From Patescibacteria group bacterium (GTDB lineage Bacteria; Patescibacteriota; Minisyncoccia; UBA6257; JAAZHW01): a stretch of 5,961 bases of DNA. The stretch lies in contig JAKLFS010000011.1 in the NCBI GenBank assembly GCA_022711075.1, positions 4,946-10,906 on the forward strand, given 5' to 3'. This document shows positions 4,366 to 5,961 of the stretch, in pieces. Within the stretch, counting starts at the first letter, position 1. Each line of letters begins with the position of its first letter. The translations under genes were made by a program, and so were the position numbers. The notes under the pieces are model-generated. The model saw only the letters and a program-made list of their open reading frames with translations. It did not search any database and had not been told where the DNA came from.

Positions 4366-5961
4366 ATGATGATGATACCAAGAAAAATTAATCGGCCGCT
4401 CAGGCCGCGCGACGATGTCAGTCGAGTAAAAGTTTGCGTTTTAGGCGGATTGGGAGAAATCGGCCGGAATTTGAGTTTTATTGAATATAAGAATCAGATT
4501 ATCGTTCTGGATTGCGGATTGCGTTTTCCGGAAGAGGATATGCCGGGTATTGATTTTATCATTCCCAACGTTGATTATTTAGAAAAAAACAAAAGCAAAA
4601 TTTTGGGATTCTTTATTACTCACGGCCACTATGATCATATCGGCGCGATTCCTTATATTGTTTCCAAACTGGGCAACCCGCCGATTTATACCGCGCCTTT
4701 GACTCGGGCTATTATTATGAAGCGGCAGGATGATTTTCCTAATCGGGCTCGATTGAATATTGAAGCCATTGATCTCAATAAATTAGACTCTATTAATATC
4801 GGCCATTTTAAGGTCCATCCTTTCCGGGTTAACCATAATATTCCTGATTCAATGGGCTTTGCCGTGGAAACGGATCAGGGCGTTATCTTTTATATCCCGG
4901 ACTTTAAGTTTGATTTCAGTCCGATTATTGATCCTTCGGCGGATTTGGGCCGTATCAGCAAATTAGCCTCCAAAGGCACCTTGCTTTTGATGGCCGATTC
5001 TACCGGAGCCGAAGAACCGGGGCATTCTATTTCCGAACGGTCAATTTATGAAGAATTAGAATCAATCTTTGAAAAGGCCAGCGGCAGAATTATTGCTGCG
5101 ACTTTCGCTTCGCTCATCAGCCGTATTCAGCAAATAATCTGGCTTTCGGAAAAATTCGGCCGTCGAGTGGTCGTAGACGGTTATAGCATGAAAAGCAATG
5201 TGGAAATCGCCAGAAATCTCGGTTACCTGAAAATCAATAAAAATACTTTGATTTCTCCGCAGGAATCAGAGGCTTTGCATCGCCATCAACTGACCATCAT
5301 TTGTACCGGTTCGCAGGGCGAAGATAAGGCGGTTTTAATGCGGATTGTTAATCGCGAACACAAATATTTCCGCGTGGAAAAAGGCGATAGCGTTATCTTT
5401 TCTTCTTCGGTCGTCCCGGGAAACGAACGGACGGTTCAGAATCTTAAAGATAATTTTTATCGTCAAGGGGCGAGGGTTTTCCATTATAAAATGATGGATA
5501 TTCACGCCGGCGGCCATGCCCAGCAGGAAGATTTGAAGTTTATGTTGAGTCTGATTAGGCCAAAATATTTTTTGCCGATTCACGGTCAATATTCAATGTT
5601 GCGGGCTCACGCCGATCTGGCGGAACAACTGGGCATTCCCAAGGAAAACATTTTCGTTTCATCCAACGGCCACGTTTTAGAGCTGACGAGAAACTCCGCC
5701 CGCATTTTAGATCAAGAATTGTCTTCCAGTTATGTGATGGTTGACGGTTTGGGCGTAGGCGATGTCGGCGAGGTGGTTTTGAGAGATCGCAATCAACTGT
5801 CCAAAGACGGAATGCTGGTGGTCGTCGGCGTGATTGACAGCGAGAGCGGCGAGTTGAAGGGAGAACCGGAGATTTATTCGCGCGGTTTCGTTTATATCAA
5901 AGATTCCAAGGATTTTCTGCAAGAGGTGACCGGCGTAATCAAGGAAATCGTGAAGAAAACC
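4366..5961 (+). CDS. rnj: Ribonuclease J (partial, runs off the right edge)
   Basis: The frame stays open for 532 codons to the window end; family members are usually about 550-600 residues, so only the C-terminus is missing. RNase J is a cytoplasmic metallo-beta-lactamase/beta-CASP nuclease with endo- and 5' exonuclease activity in mRNA decay and rRNA maturation. The opening strand is VCVLGGLGEIGRN (23-35). Metal ligands visible are H86, H88, D90 and H91 in THGHYDHIG, H157 in VNHNIPDS, D179 in PDFKFD, and H406 in PIHGQY. The beta-CASP part includes ATFASLISRIQQ (245-256), CTGSQGE (313-319), PGNE (351-354) and the IHAGGHAQQE region with H380 and H384. The C-terminal domain begins near 455. 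The beta-CASP loop reads FASLISR where most homologues have FASNVHR. The gene starts with three tandem ATG codons (4366-4374); which is used is open. No clear Shine-Dalgarno site is seen. Confidence 0.95.
   Translation, partial: MMMIPRKINRPLRPRDDVSRVKVCVLGGLGEIGRNLSFIEYKNQIIVLDCGLRFPEEDMPGIDFIIPNVDYLEKNKSKILGFFITHGHYDHIGAIPYIVSKLGNPPIYTAPLTRAIIMKRQDDFPNRARLNIEAIDLNKLDSINIGHFKVHPFRVNHNIPDSMGFAVETDQGVIFYIPDFKFDFSPIIDPSADLGRISKLASKGTLLLMADSTGAEEPGHSISERSIYEELESIFEKASGRIIAATFASLISRIQQIIWLSEKFGRRVVVDGYSMKSNVEIARNLGYLKINKNTLISPQESEALHRHQLTIICTGSQGEDKAVLMRIVNREHKYFRVEKGDSVIFSSSVVPGNERTVQNLKDNFYRQGARVFHYKMMDIHAGGHAQQEDLKFMLSLIRPKYFLPIHGQYSMLRAHADLAEQLGIPKENIFVSSNGHVLELTRNSARILDQELSSSYVMVDGLGVGDVGEVVLRDRNQLSKDGMLVVVGVIDSESGELKGEPEIYSRGFVYIKDSKDFLQEVTGVIKEIVKKT

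Noticed and set aside
5335..5922. Two minus-strand frames of 84 and 71 codons within RNase J
   Set aside because: The + strand RNase J reading is continuous with catalytic motifs; these frames look composition-driven.
1..5961. Recoded UGA (Gly or Trp) as in some CPR lineages
   Set aside because: No in-frame TGA occurs in any gene here and tRNA-Trp has anticodon CCA; seven stops (six TAA, one TAG) are too few to conclude more.
1..5961. CRISPR array, insertion sequence, integrated element or defence cassette
   Set aside because: I saw no regularly spaced repeats, transposase-like frames, tRNA-end duplications or toxin/nuclease pairs.

Overview
This window is a compact housekeeping stretch of a bacterial chromosome, moderately AT-rich, with every recognisable gene on the + strand and gaps of at most about 75 bases. 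Gene content and sequence style suggest a small-genome Patescibacteria (CPR, Parcubacteria-like) organism. The pointers are an RNase J with divergent loop sequences, a lone membrane-anchored oligopeptide-binding-type protein, a short GtrA-family protein with extra N-terminal helices, a cupin-type glucose-6-phosphate isomerase, tRNA genes that mostly lack an encoded CCA, and a lack of Shine-Dalgarno sequences. The taxonomic call is inference. Only TAA (six) and TAG (one) stops are seen, and no in-frame TGA occurs, so nothing suggests a recoded UGA.

Layout. Positions 1-83 hold the last residues of an FtsH-like protease. A good promoter in its tail (61-89) leads into a tRNA-Thr(GGU) whose 5' acceptor strand does not match its 3' strand. 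A possible hairpin terminator follows, then rpmG (L33, 238-399) and tRNA-Trp(CCA) (437-507). Only 9 bases later begins a GtrA-family membrane protein (517-1146). A second clear promoter (1152-1180) lies so close to the next ATG that the message should be leaderless. It drives a probable operon with gaps of 7, 20 and 12 bases: a four-helix holin-superfamily-IV-like membrane protein, secG, an anchored family 5 solute-binding protein, and a cupin-type glucose-6-phosphate isomerase. A tRNA-Leu(CAG) with encoded CCA follows (4205-4291). After a 74-base gap containing a hairpin comes RNase J (from 4366), which runs off the right edge.

Functionally the genes cover translation (three tRNAs, L33), membrane protein export and quality control (SecG, FtsH), surface or envelope functions (GtrA-like, holin-like, solute-binding protein), sugar-phosphate metabolism and RNA turnover. 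I found no CRISPR array, insertion sequence, prophage module or defence system, and no convincing new multi-gene system. The points most worth a second look are the mismatched tRNA-Thr acceptor stem, the missing metal-ligand histidine in the cupin isomerase, the absence of Shine-Dalgarno sites with leaderless architecture, and the tRNA-Trp/gtrA junction.
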